Assembly (NCBI RefSeq): GCF_000237925.1
Contig: NW_017386124.1
Span: forward strand, 88,631-152,630
Source: Schistosoma mansoni
Lineage: Eukaryota; Platyhelminthes; Trematoda; Strigeidida; Schistosomatidae
Direction of reading: 5' to 3'
Length of the DNA stretch: 64,000 bases
Below the pieces are notes generated by a model. It did no database searches. It was given only the letters and a program-made list of their open reading frames with translations, and was not told the DNA's origin. Positions within the stretch are counted from its first letter, which is position 1, and every line of letters starts with the position of its first letter. Below, one piece after another: positions 22,440 through 34,608 of this stretch. The translations under genes and the position numbers were made by a program.

Positions 22440-22495
22440 TTTTCTGTAGTGGTGATCATAGTCAACCGAAACTGGACGCCAAATACATCTGGTGA
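22440..22495 (-). repeat. LTR-leader-like repeat, copy 2 (minus)
   Basis: Reverse complement reads TATTTGGCGTCCAGTTTCGG then TTGACTATGATCACCACTAC, matching 18966-19000 (plus) in order and spacing. Only ~55 bp are clearly alike. Confidence 0.5.
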
Positions 22496-22679
22496 CCCAT
22501 AACTGCGAACACGTTTCAACTATTGGGAAACCTCCCAAAATAGACTGTCGCAGAATATCTATCACTTATCTATCCACGTTTGTTGCACATTTTCATACTG
22601 ATATCTTTCAATATATAGCATTCTAGGAAAAACTCAAAATTACGGATATCGGCAAGATTAATATTAACATAATAGACTC

Positions 22680-23120
22680 AGAGGTACCGATTAAGTTTGG
22701 CTCGCGGCATTGGAGTCCTTATTCGAGATCCATCGCACTACGAACCAACGGCAGAAACACACTTACACCCTGGAAACTTTACAAGGGGATCAGATTGCTG
22801 CTGTCCGTGAGGATGTCCTCAACTGGAATTTACTTATTGTTTACCATCGTCACAAGAAGGCGATCCTCAGGGGAACGCTTGAGGATACTAATAACACGTC
22901 TCGATGCTGATTGCTTTTCATTTCAAGGTGATGAGCGTCGCCGTTTTCATTCCCGCCTCAATTTTCGAGACGGATTAATTATACCAGAACTCCACTTCCC
23001 CAGAACCAGGTCGCGCGGGTCTCTTCCGAGTCATGCCAAATTACGGTCTCAGAAGCGAGTACTAGTTGGTGCAGCCAATCCTACAGCGCTACTAATTGCT
23101 GGGCGATTCACGTAGAGTGC
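22680..23120. other. G+C-richer open block, origin unknown
   Basis: A plus-strand frame at 22795-23115 (106 codons, non-ATG start) is rich in Arg and Ser and overlaps another open frame. The base composition differs from flanking DNA. I recognise no domain; it may be part of a decayed retrotransposon whose leader-like repeat lies just upstream. Confidence 0.25.
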
Positions 23121-24229
23121 AGCTAATAGATACTTCATCGAAATCTAATAATAACAATTATTTCTCAAATAATAGTTTCTTACATGAGACATGCCAGTTT
23201 ACAGGCGAGATCAAATTGTAACAAAAGTTACAATTTTCACTCTGGCAAATGACGCAGGTGGGTCAATATTTTACAAAATATGAATGCAGATGGTACTAGT
23301 AAGAAACGCACTGTCAATATCACAATTAACGCGCTTTATGAGAGTTGCGTTGTGACATGCAACAGATGGTCGACAGTAGATCCATGTGAAGTTGCGGGCT
23401 CCTAGAAACCGCAACCCTCTGGAATATCTAAGGCTTCAATAATGGTCCAGGACCAATTCACCCGTTCCATATCTGTTTTCAGTGCGTATCTCAAGAGGGA
23501 TAAAATGGGATGTAAGAAAATGAAGGGACGTGAAGCAGAGTAGACAATGTTCAAGGAGGAATAGTTAAGGTATGACTACCTAGTTTATTTTTCTGTTATT
23601 AGGTTTTTTATTAATCACGAGCATTTTAACATATTAAAGAAAATAAGTGTAAACAAGGTATAGGCGGATAAAAAACTATACCCAAACAAAGAGGAAATAA
23701 AGCGGACGAATACGCGAATAGACGAGAAATGTCGATTTTTCACATTTATATCAATTTAGGGGAAATTTAAAATTTCCCCCTACGTCGTGTGTTGAGGGAA
23801 TTCGTAGATAATTATACGTGACGAACTGTATTCGGAAATACTGCATTATGTACTAATGTTTTCCGAAGCGTCTACAAAATAACGCACGGTTAAAATAAAT
23901 TGAAATATTTTATCATTAACATAATCGATAAAATACGGACGCAGATATTCTTTTGGATGCATATGTATTCACTTCTTCCTATGTTGAACCAAAGTGTTCC
24001 GGCATGCTTGGTGGCCGTCATAAATAGCTTACGTGATGCAAGCGAGTGGCGTATTCTCTGTTTTTTATGTTCGTTATAACTGATTGCCTTGTTAGTCCCG
24101 TAAGTCAGTGAGATAGCTCGTAGTCGTGGGGCAACTGTTAACTTGTCAAGCTTCTTTGGCTGCCATAGATCTACTTATAAATGACGGTGTAATAAATCAC
24201 GAACAGCTTTCATGATAAAACATAACTTT
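23121..24229. other. Stretch without recognisable gene
   Basis: AT-rich sequence. A short segment near 23937-23960 (GACGCAGATATTCTTTTGGA) resembles 19022-19045, suggesting a further piece of the LTR-leader-like repeat. Nothing else supported. Confidence 0.35.
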
Positions 24230-24319
24230 ATTTCGTTTGCTGAGGAAGGCACGATTAAAGATCACTAACTTTGAAAGTGATTTATGTTGAAATGGTAGCA
24301 ATTAACAGAGAAGTTAGTT

Positions 24320-24949
24320 GTGATGGGATTTTTTCAACCGCAACACCTTCCACTAGCTTTAGCAATGAAAGGCTTCTGGATGATAGTGGTAGGCGTATAC
24401 AGTGAATACTTTAATAAGTTTCTTATAAGATGTCATAACGTCAATTTGTACTCTCACATGTCCGTAAATCGTGAAGAGCAGATCAACAAGACATTTATGA
24501 ATTTAATGACAAAAGCCTGTCTGAGCATCAAAGATGCAAATAGTATTCTGAATGATTTCCGAGGTCCTGTTTTGCACTTACCGACCAGCATCAGAAGTGT
24601 CCTGAGGTCGTGCACAAGTGTCCAACCAAAGTTCATTCGCAGTGTGGTATACTACCATCTGGGATTAAAAACCAATCTGCTATGATGTGATAAACTTTGG
24701 TTGCATACTTTTGATTTTGATACTTTAAAGTTCTATTATAATATAGAACTTTCTATTACAAGGACCTCTGGTCAGCATTTATGTCCTGTGTTAAAACGGA
24801 TCGTTGCTCCTAGATTTAGTGATGTATTCATGATAGGGATCTATGGAGGGAGTATTAAACCGACAGAATTTGACGAAATTTCTGTGGACACCGTTTCTTA
24901 CATAAGAGAAATGAACTACGTGGTTGTGCTTAGTGTTAAATTCAATTAA
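24320..24949 (+). pseudogene. Transposon-derived protein relic with one in-frame stop
   Basis: Two open stretches in the same frame, separated only by a TGA at 24683-24685, give about 210 codons. The first holds LSIKDANSILNDFRG, LPTSIRSVLRS and VVYYHLGLK; the second holds YYNIELSITRTSGQHLCPVL and FMIGIYGGSIKP. The order (helical repeat, LP-x-x-x-RTLL-like, GG-YYHFGL-like, a 'fnIDGlplf-SS--qlWPIL'-like block, then 'GIY-G--KP') resembles a widespread animal protein family that I remember as mobile-element-associated, often seen next to transposons. I cannot name the superfamily from memory with confidence. The single stop and lack of splice sites suggest a recently broken copy rather than a working gene. 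Confidence 0.5.
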
Positions 24950-26439
24950 TACGTAGCTACTAACTTATCTGCTGTAATATGTGATGCAACTGCTCGTTTT
25001 GTTGTTAGATACAGGGTTAATCACAATTGACAGGCAGGTTCCCACATGTGTATTGTAGTTGGTGACGGCCCGGTGGGAAGATGGATTTTCCAAATGGTGA
25101 GTATGTAAATGAGAGTGGTTCAGAAAAAAGCTAAGATTTTCGGATTTTTTTAGTAGAATTATAGGGGATTGAGCTTGCTTGACTGGCTTGCATGTAGTAG
25201 GATTACTCGGCAAGAAGTGAAATGTATTAAACGCGATTGGAAAAAGTATTTTCTATGAATAAATCAGCAACATATCCATTGGTTCGTGACCTCTCACTTG
25301 ACACGAGGAGCCATAATTTAGGAGTATCTGCTGCCCTACAGACGCGGGCTGATTGAAGTTATTTCTTTACCATTATGTTTGCTGGTCAGTAACGACACAC
25401 TCCCTCCTGTTTTTTTAAGTAAATTCATGAACTTCTGAGCTCAAATAAACACGTACCGAATAACAGGCGTATTTCATTCGAGCGACAATATATTCCACAC
25501 TTTATTCCAGAAATTCCACCAGTTAATCAAACCCCTTTGGTGACCAAACGTGTAGTACACCACATAGTCACCAAGCGAACCCCAGTCACGCCAAGACCTT
25601 GCCGACTGGTGACGGACAAAATAGCTTTCGCTGGACATGAATTCGACAATACATGACCTGCTGACATTATTCGTCCTTCTCATAGTCTCTTGGTCTCACC
25701 TTTTCACATGATTTGCAAAAAGGATGGGGTAGGGTATTCACAGAAAATAATGACTAAACATTTAAAGTTCCTATTATCTCATTTACGCGCGTTAGAACAT
25801 TTAATGCATTTTGAGAGGAGCAGTATGCATGAATGCAAAGAACAAACAATGGGAGATACTTTGTCGTACGGATAGATTTAGGTAGACTTGTAACAGCTCA
25901 GGTTGGTTGGTTAAGAGTTGACCCCAAACAACCAAGCATATGCTAAAACAGTATTGTTCAATTATTCATTCACTTCCTTACCTTTTGTAAGCGTTATATT
26001 CCCTATTATCTTATATTGAATGTTGAGAGCCTTTGTCTGAACAGATAAATCGACGCTCCACTGTGACTGCGCGAAGATCTAAATAAAGACCTATTCACTA
26101 CTTCTCTGGTTTCTTCTATCAAGAGCGCGAGGGTTACCTTAAGGCACGAAAGACTATTCCAGGATCCAGAAAACTTACAGGTGAAGTATTTCATTTAGAG
26201 GGATGATTTATTACGGGTTTGTTTCGTTAGTGACAAGCAGTTACGTATAACCTAATGAGATGCTTCTGCATACTGAATTCCTTGGTTGAATGTAAAGGAT
26301 AGTTCATCAAGTGTTTTGAATAAAAAGATAAGATTCTATTTGAGTCTCCTCTTGATAGTTGATCATGTTGAAAGCTTTACAACCATTAACTGAATAACTT
26401 CGCCGTAATCCATGCAAATTAGAATTGAACGAATTTTTC
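24950..26439. other. Stretch without recognisable gene
   Basis: Short open frames on both strands (for example minus 25474-25683). Possibly the upstream part of the gypsy element that begins to be readable at 26440, but no gag or protease motif was recognised. Confidence 0.35.
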
Positions 26440-27180
26440 TGATGAAGCCCCATTCGCACGGAGACGAGTTATGATGCTTTCGGTCTAGAACAGCCAGCAG
26501 CCTACTGTGCCATCAAACATTTCCGTCACTCAGTAGAAAGTTGTCATTTCACTGACCATAAACCTTTTAACATTGTAGGACCATTAGCATGGGTATGATC
26601 ACATTCTCACGTGCATCGATCGATTCACAAGATAGCTCGAAACTGTTCCCATCACGTCTAATCCGGCGGAGACAGTTGCTCACCGCTTCGTAGAACGATG
26701 GATAGCGCTGTACCTCGGCTGTCGCGACTGACCAAGGACAACAATTTTATCCCAAATTATTCTCCTCGCTCAGCCGGCTGCTTGGTACGGAATGCATACG
26801 CAGTACCGCCTACCACCCACTATCAAATGGTTTAGTCGAACAGTTTCATCGACAAACTCAAAATGCACTTCGAGCACGCGGAAACAACAATTGATACGAA
26901 ACATTATCGCTCGTCCTACTAGGTATCAAAACGAGTTTAATGTCACATATTCAGTGTTCCGCCGCTGAACTTGTATAAGGCAGGACACCAAGGAGCAGTA
27001 AAGATCTTGGTAAATCAGACAGCATCCAACGATTATCTGAATATGTACGAGCACTGCCACCGGTGTCAACTCGAATACAACATCGAAAGGTGGCTCTCCC
27101 TCGAGAGTCCCACGAACTAAACCCCTGCGTATGGAAAGTGTAAACCTTTTCTAGAGAAAGGCTCCTGTGCTGACCTACTT
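26440..27180 (+). mobile_element. Ty3/gypsy retrotransposon relic: RNase H and integrase pieces
   Basis: Plus-strand pol fragments in the correct order but in several frames. RNase H: SYDAFGLEQPAAYCAIKHFR then HSVES and FTDHKP (26467-26565). Integrase core: RFVERWIALY (about 26685), QFYPKLFSSLSRLLGTECIR in shifting frames, then STAYHPLSNGLVEQFHRQTQ with the catalytic-domain tail (about 26800-26860). Integrase C-terminal linker: YLSEYVRALPPVSTRIQHRK (about 27030-27090). Stops and frameshifts are frequent, and protease and reverse transcriptase are not visible. It is a decayed internal fragment. Confidence 0.8.
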
Positions 27181-27279
27181 TTATGAAGAGAACACAGTTT
27201 GTGTGTTGGAAACAACTATTATGATAGCCAATTGTACCAGGTAATGTTTTACTCTATCTATTTGTTTAAGTGTTCAAAA

Positions 27280-27440
27280 CACACATTCTTCCATTGTCTG
27301 TGACCTTGCAGAAATGTATCTTATTACAATCGCCAACTGCCTTTTGGTAGGGATCAAACCTAATACCTGGCACGTAATCTTCTTGTATACGTGATCATAG
27401 TCAATGGCGATTCGACGCCTACTACACTCTGAAGAGTAAA
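27280..27440 (-). repeat. LTR-leader-like repeat, copy 3 (minus)
   Basis: Reverse complement shows GGCGTCGAATCGCCATTGAC, TATGATCACG, AAGATTACGTGCCAGGTATT and later TGCAAGGTCAC, in the same order as 18970-19160. It lies on the opposite strand to the adjacent gypsy pol relic, so the two are not parts of one intact element. Confidence 0.5.
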
Positions 27441-28863
27441 GATTCAGTGGTTTGAAATGCACTTCATAAGGTTCAATTTTGTATACTCAAACAGATTTTG
27501 TCACTTACCGTTGAACGCATTTCCATTTATTCTTATACCTTCAGACTGAGAGTAGAAACACCGTATTTTCATACTCTAAATGAGGTCGAATGAAACCGAT
27601 TAAGATGAAAATGGAAATGTAATTTTGAACTCATCAAAAGTGCTCTTCAACGTTAACAGTGAAAGATTTACTTTAAATGCATATTTCCACTGTTAGCATC
27701 CGAGTTCAGGTTATAGGATAGCAACACTCCTAGTTCGTTTTCAACTTGATATAGCGCTAGAAGATTAAATCTTGGTCTAGAATTCGATTAACAGTATGTC
27801 TTAGTTGGGCAATATTACATTTTAAATCGTTGAAAGTACTTTTTCAGTTGGCTACCTGACTTTAGGAAGGATAGGAAAATCATAAATCCCAAACTTATCA
27901 TCCTGATTCAAAACTTCTCTTCAATCTCAATATCAACGAAATGAATAATTTCATTTTAAGTTGACGAGGAAATCATTTCGTGAAATCACTAATGAACCAC
28001 CACCACCTACACATTCTGTAGATTGCGAAAAAGTGAAAATACACTGAACTTGAAATTTCGAATATTAAGATATAAATTGAATTGGTGTATTAATAGTGGC
28101 GTCATTTCTGACTTCTGATTTGACTAAAATGGTACTCTTCAATTCTGTGGGTTTTATGTATAAAGGCGTCAAACTCCGAATGTCTGGGGTGTCTCTTTAC
28201 CTAACAAATCAAGATTGTTGATGAGACATGTGTTAATAGCCCTATCAAGAACTTCGATTAATAGAGATGCATCACGCCATGTCTCTCCCTGTGTTCGAGA
28301 ATGATTGAATATCTGTCCACAACAGTCAGTAAATTGGTAATGCAGGAGTGTAGGACTACATAAATCTGTTGTGTCCGAAGCACAAGGTTTTAGTTTACTA
28401 ACAAACTCCTTAAAGTCTAGACAGCATAGAGCAAGTAGTTTTTGCTTACAATGATTCTATTAAATTCATAACGCCTTATCGACTTAGTAGGTAAATCTTC
28501 TATTGTAGACAATCTAAGGACGCTCGATAACAGAAGTTACTTGTGGTTTATCTACTTTTACTCGATTAGGTAGCAAATCGCGTGAACGGTTTAGGTGCTT
28601 ATTTAATTCTTTAACTCTATCATAATGCATTTCGAGATTGATATTTTATCAGTTTTACAATTTGCAGCAATGTACAACAAACTTACTATAACTCACCATT
28701 TAATTTGATAAGCTGCATTTGTCTATTTACACATTCGTACATTTAGTTGTTTAATTAACTAACCATACTTCAAAATCAGTATACGGTATAAGGAAATCAA
28801 CTTGTAATAAGGTATTGGATATTGAACGTATCACCTTGTCATTAGGACTATTTTAAAAGTAAG
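27441..28863. other. Stretch without recognisable gene
   Basis: AT-rich intergenic DNA, no supported feature. Confidence 0.45.
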
Positions 28864-29166
28864 ATGACAAATCGCTGCCCAACTGGTTGGTTTGATAGTA
28901 TAAGTAACTTAAGAATTGAATGCCCTGTCAAGGAAAATAAAAGACCTTGGAAAAATGTGAGAATTTCAGTATGTCGTCGCTCCAAATATTCACATAGTGA
29001 TGTTACGATAAAGGATGTTCATTCAGACAGGGACTACAGAAATCCTGTCTCGCATCTTCTATCAATAAACTTTGGTCTTGACGAAGACAGGAATGAAGGT
29101 GAAGTTCATGTGTTCTATGATTCGTGCTCTACAGTATTTTGTGGTTCAATGGCTTTAGAGGAGTGA
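28864..29166 (+). CDS. Hypothetical 100-residue open frame
   Basis: ATG-initiated single frame ending TGA, encoding a polar protein with five Cys and a basic middle (MTNRCPTGWFDSISNLRIEC ... CGSMALEE). No signal peptide, membrane segment or known domain. It is the longest ATG frame in 27-34 kb, but a 100-codon frame can arise by chance. No splice or promoter context supports it. Confidence 0.2.
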   Translation: MTNRCPTGWFDSISNLRIECPVKENKRPWKNVRISVCRRSKYSHSDVTIKDVHSDRDYRNPVSHLLSINFGLDEDRNEGEVHVFYDSCSTVFCGSMALEE

Positions 29167-31631
29167 ATACAAACCATTACCTTTTCTTGGTAGATGTAGC
29201 TTCTGTGTGTACATTAAACGCAGATGAACCAGCTATAATCCACACAGCCTAATTTTAGGGAATCTATTGGTTTTGCTTGTCATAAATAACTTCGTTTGGT
29301 GTTTCACAAATCTCTTTGTATGTTTGAGTATGACAGACTCGGTTACATAAAACTGGAACCTGATTTTTCAGGCATTGCAAATATAGTTTATGGATGCTGA
29401 TGTTGTGGGAGCAATAGTTCACATACACGTTAGCCAACATACATTTTCAATCTCTTTCCATATTTCATAATGTGAAACAAGTAGTTCGCTTCACACATGC
29501 CACCACTAAATTTAGACTTATAATGTTAAGTTTAATTAAACACCTAGGTCCGTAATAAAATCATTTTATATAGATGTTTTATTACTTTGTCAACAGAAAC
29601 ACTTTCCGCACTAATACGTACCAGCTCTTCTAATCATAAAGACGGTTCGACCCAACTTATTGTTTCTCAGCAAATGAAAATGGATGACTTTATATAACCA
29701 GTTTGAAATTTTAGGAGCGCGTTTATCTTGGGAGTTTATTCTTCAGAGCACAGGACGTGGTAAAATTTTACCACATTCGGTGTTGGATTTGTAGACTGTA
29801 GTCTCAGTGTCAAAAAAACATAAGAACTAAAACTTAATATGGACTATAAGTGGTTAAAAATTTATAACTTTTAATCAAAATGTCTTAATACACAAAGCCA
29901 GTTTATAGCAGTTCTCAAACATTAGTACAGTACCACTCAGCTACAATGTCACGTTTTACAACGGTCGTTTCAAATCCCAGTACTATGTTGAGATATATTT
30001 GATAGTTCAATACTGTGACATGTAATCATCCCACTATACATTAATACTCCGTTTAGAAACAGAGGGTAACGAATGTATATGAAAAATAAGCCGGTCTTAT
30101 CGTAAACCCATCCATCTTACGTTCAACAAGAAAACACGTTATCGGAGTTTGATATATCTTAATTACTGCTTTTTACATTTAAACAATAGATAAGTCTTCA
30201 CTTTCGTTTAAAGGGAGATTTGCACTGACAGGTTTTAATTGTTAATGCGAGATATCAGATTAGGTTTCATGCGTCAATGAAGCTAAAGTGTTTGCCATCA
30301 AATGAGTAGACCATGTTGTAACCGAAAGAAATGGACACTAAATCTGATAAGTAAGAGATTTTATATATGTCCCGTTACAGTATCGCAGTGAAGTAAACAA
30401 ATAAACATCTGATTATAGTAGTAACATAGGATTTCGTTTCATGAAGTTTCATACGAGCATAGACAATGATGGTTGGAAAACGAACTACCTACACATATAG
30501 TTATAGCGATTGGAGAAAAAAATAAAGTAAGTAAATATACCCAAATAGTACATGGATTTGTTGGTTATATGTTGCTGCTGTTCAGGCTGTATTAGCTTCT
30601 TTTTTTATGACCGGTAAGACGTCAGGAATCTGCTGCAACAGTAAATGAATTTGGTCAAGAGAAAAAACAATGGCAAACTTATATTTGCAGTCTACCTTTG
30701 CCACGAATTTTAGCATATAGAGTTCACTGTAAAAAATTAAAGTGAACTCCCAGTTACCCTGAAGCAGTTCATTAAGCGTTTAAAATCATTAAGTTCCATG
30801 GTGTTGTGGATGATTTATTTTATATTTTAAGAGTAATAACTTTTCGACGCTGTGAACAAACAAGACATCAATGAGTCTTACCTGAGAGAATGATCACAAT
30901 GAAACTAAAAAGCCACATTTTGCAGCCTTGATTACAAAATTCTGTCAGATTTACATAAACTAGTTACAAAAGGTATGGAAATTATGCGATGTGAAATCTA
31001 AACGACTGATTGGGACTTACACGTTGTGTGACTGTCGATTCTATATTTGCAATATTTAGGAAAATGTTAATATTATATTTCAATTGTACCATATTAAAGT
31101 ATTCGATCTTCCCCCCAAATCCGTTGACATGTTCACTTACTAAAAAGCCTTATCAGAAGAAACTGTTTATTTTGAATATTAAATTTACTGACACATTAAC
31201 TTGGAAGAACAGGATGAGACCTTCTTGACTGAACTTTTCTTAAAAAACAAAACAATTAACTGCTTTTTGGTTTTGCAGTGGCTTCACAGACTGAAGTTAA
31301 TTATTCACGAAAACTACTTTGCACTTTCCACTTAAGTTAGTACTTAACGAAGTTTCACTAGTGACTAATTCCAAGATAATTTTTTTAAAACAAGTATTTG
31401 CTGAAAAAAAGCTTTGACAATCAAAAGTAATAAATTAGTGTGAGATTTAGCTTATGAGTAGTCATCTGACATAAGTGTTAAGTACTTAAGGCTAGTAATA
31501 CCATAGAGTTTATATTTTCCAGTTTCAGGTGTAATTATTACATTTTCCGCTTCAATTCGATTTTAAGTGTCAAAAGATGAAATTTGCTGGAAAACTTACA
31601 TTTCGCAACCGAAAACTATAGGTATTAGGTA
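29167..31631. other. Stretch without recognisable gene
   Basis: AT-rich intergenic DNA; short frames only (31010-31228 starts at a non-ATG codon). Nothing supported. Confidence 0.45.
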
Positions 31632-31725
31632 TATATATACATAAACATTGGTATAAACAGGCACACAAATCGTTTGATATGTGTGAGGGCTAGAATACTG
31701 CCCGAGCGCCCAAACTGAAGCAAGG
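31632..31725 (-). repeat. Family B repeat, 3'-end fragment
   Basis: ACATAAACATTGGTATAAAC ... GCCCGAGCGCCCAAACTGAA resembles the tail side of family B as seen at 51665-51765 (ACACATATATATTGGTACAA ... GCCCGGGTGCCCAAACCGAA). Only ~90 bp remain. Confidence 0.6.
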
Positions 31726-32159
31726 TTCTTCATTATATGTAAAAAAATTTACTTTCCGGTGATAAAATCAATGTAGTACTACATAAAGACGTGTATCCCC
31801 ATAATTTAGAGTTCTTACAGAGCCGTTTAGCCGAACAGCACAAAGTCGACTGTTAACAGGGACCCATACTCATAGTGCTTGTTCTGTCCTCACATTTAGT
31901 GCTATGCCTACACCCGACAGTATACGATAACTTGCCTTTGGGTCATCAAATAGATGAATAGTATGTCTTATCGGCTCCCTGTTTTGGCTAGATGAGGACA
32001 AGTGAATGACCACACTAGGATACAGCATGCATCCATAGTAAGAGATTCTAGGGTTTTAGCCAAGTGGACCAGCTGGCCGATTTGATATAGGGTACAATCA
32101 AAACTTAAAGTTATATGCTAATGGAAGTGTTACACGTGTTATTTGATCGTTTGATTTAC

Positions 32160-32700
32160 GTCACTTTTCGGTCGCCCATATCGTGGAAGGGTTTTTCTAG
32201 AGGTACCTGAAGAGGAAATAGGGCTATAGTTGGTGTTAGTGACCTGAGAGCGTGACCGTATTGCCTAAGCGACAACTGCTTGAGTCCGGTCACACACGAC
32301 CATTTTTTTCAATAATTTTCGTATTCATTCCGTACTTGTTGAGACCTTGCCGCCGGAGACGGATATCCGTGGGATAAGGCAAAGTGTGTTTTTTTAGCAT
32401 TAACCTTTTCTAACCCTACTTTTGCTTGTGAGAAAGTAGTATCACTGTTATGCTGGTTGTCTGAAGAAAACACCTTACTGCCGTCATATCCCTGCACAGT
32501 CAGTAGTACGACTTCACCCTCGAACCTTGGGTTTGTAGCTTTCAGTCTTACCACTCTTCAACCGACCTGTTTGGCATAGCGGGACCTTGAGGAACGATAG
32601 TTCCAAATAGTATAGCTCGACCGGTTCATTACGATAGGCAAGCCCGACCACTACATCAAGTTAGCAGTAACAATCGGGTTCCATGTGAGACCCGAAAAAT
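32160..32700. repeat. Probable dispersed repeat, unclassified
   Basis: A G+C-richer block with a minus-strand open frame (32309-32554, ending VRNEYENY) and an AGGCAAGCCCGACCACTAC segment that I recall as repeated in schistosome DNA. No second copy lies in this window, so the repeat status is from memory only. Confidence 0.3.
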
Positions 32701-34206
32701 ACTTGGGGATATTTCACAAATTTAATAGCATTACGATGAAAACTTGATGAAGTGAAGATTATTGAAAAAGACCTCTCTACCCAAATCCTCCTGTTCATCC
32801 AACCAACAGTGAAGTTCTAAGGAGAGGAGCATATAAAACTAAGTGCCGTTGCATTTCACTACAACTAGCTAAAATATTTAAACTAAAAGGGACATATGAT
32901 AGTTAGACATGTTCATTTTATGAACAATCTTGTGGCGGAAGATTATTTTATACATAAGCTATTCTGCGGAAACCAGTAGCTTCTTACTCATGAAAGTACC
33001 CTATGGTTGTTTCTAATCCGAAGGTAATGCAGACACACAAATCATGCTGAGGCAGCCAAATGCTATAAATAAATGACTACCTACTTGGTAGAATTTAACA
33101 GAGGAAGACTATGAAGCAAAATATGATATGCAATCATGTCGTTTTTGGTTTTATAACAAGTTATTAAACAAATAGCGAGGACCAAAAAGGAGTGGTGATC
33201 CATGTTATTGAAAGTATGATTAAGCAGCGCACATGTAGTTTAGTCAGTTCGTAATTTTCACTTTACTCATATTGACGATGATTATTTCTTAAGGCCTAAC
33301 GTAAAACTAATGAAAACAATCTTTTTGGAAAATGCTAATTACTGGGCATGAAACGTTGAGCTATTTCAGAATAAAAACTAATTAATGACAGCAGTGAGTG
33401 TTTATCCTATGTCATGGATCCATCGGAATTTAAAATTATTAACAGTACGTTAAGCAAATGTCTCGCATCACAGTTTATGATTTTAAGCCCAATTCATGGT
33501 TTCGGTACGTACCCTTGAGCCTTAAATTACTATAGAATTTATCCGAATTCATTGATTTTAAGGATTGGGTTAAATAATATCACCATCACGAAGACTACAT
33601 TCGGACTCAATATGTTTTTGATGCAACTACATATTTATATTCTACAAAGTGTAAACATAATACACTTGAGTGTTTTGTTGTGACCGAAGGGGAAGACACT
33701 TAAGTACGATCTGAGGAGTCAGTTATCTTCGGTCATTTTTTTACTCAGTATGTAGAAAGCAACTTTAAACAACAAGAGAGATGAGAAATGAGAATTCAAT
33801 AAAATTTCAAATATCTGAACATCCTATTATTTGATTTCAATTTATCTCTAGTTTATATGATATTTCCTTATTTTTTAATTACATTTAAATATCGTTTTTC
33901 ATGCATACCAGCCGAAAGTAACTCCACAGTTATCCCAGTTACTGAATAATCTATTTTTAAACATATTGGAGAACAGGTAAAAGCTTTTTTATTTCATAAG
34001 TGCTTAGATTACAAAAATACTTGTCAAAGACTTCATAAAAAGTGTAAAAATACGATTTTATCTGTAATGAAAACAACAAAGTACTGTCGAATTTAGATCA
34101 AAACACCTACATAGAAAAGGTTATACGAAATAAGAGCACGTTTAATTAGTTCAACAGTGAAACAGATGGATAAATATATACAAATAAATTACGATGAAAT
34201 ACAAAA
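32701..34206. other. Intergenic stretch downstream of the CDC6 gene
   Basis: AT-rich. A possible poly(A) signal for the minus-strand CDC6 gene (AATAAA on the minus strand) is at 33988-33993, ~215 bases past the stop. No gene recognised. Confidence 0.35.
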
Positions 34207-34608
34207 TTACTTTTCTAATTTTATATCCATTACTGATGACAGCAGGAAATCGTCCATGAAAGCTTGTTGGACACCATTATCATCTAAACGTAATCGGATA
34301 CGTCTTAAACGTGCTGGTGTACCCACTGTAGCTTTAACTGAATAACGCGGACCAGTAAGTTGAATAAATCCACGAGAATCAAGCAGATCGCACACAGCAG
34401 AGAGTTCAGATTCATTTAAACTTATAATTTGTTTTTTCTTACATATAAGAATGTACGTGTCATAAAGTAGGCTAAACGATAATTCACGCAGACATTTCTG
34501 TTTTCTTAACAAAAGACAGCTAGCCAGTAGAAGCTTATGGTGTAATGGCAGCTCAGAGCCATTAGTAGTATTATCGCCACTAAACGATTTAACAGGAAGA
34601 GAATCAAC
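34207..34608 (-). CDS. CDC6: CDC6 exon 4 (winged helix)
   Basis: 402 nt, 133 codons plus TAA (34209-34207), after acceptor TTATCAG. It carries the helix LPLHHKLLLASCLLLRKQK and the wing segment LLDSRGFIQLTGPRYSVKAT. Confidence 0.88.
   Translation of the reverse strand, partial: VDSLPVKSFSGDNTTNGSELPLHHKLLLASCLLLRKQKCLRELSFSLLYDTYILICKKKQIISLNESELSAVCDLLDSRGFIQLTGPRYSVKATVGTPARLRRIRLRLDDNGVQQAFMDDFLLSSVMDIKLEK

Noticed and set aside
22795-23115. 106-codon frame as a gene
   Set aside because: Non-ATG start, no recognisable domain, low-complexity Arg/Ser content and no splice context; kept only as an unassigned block.
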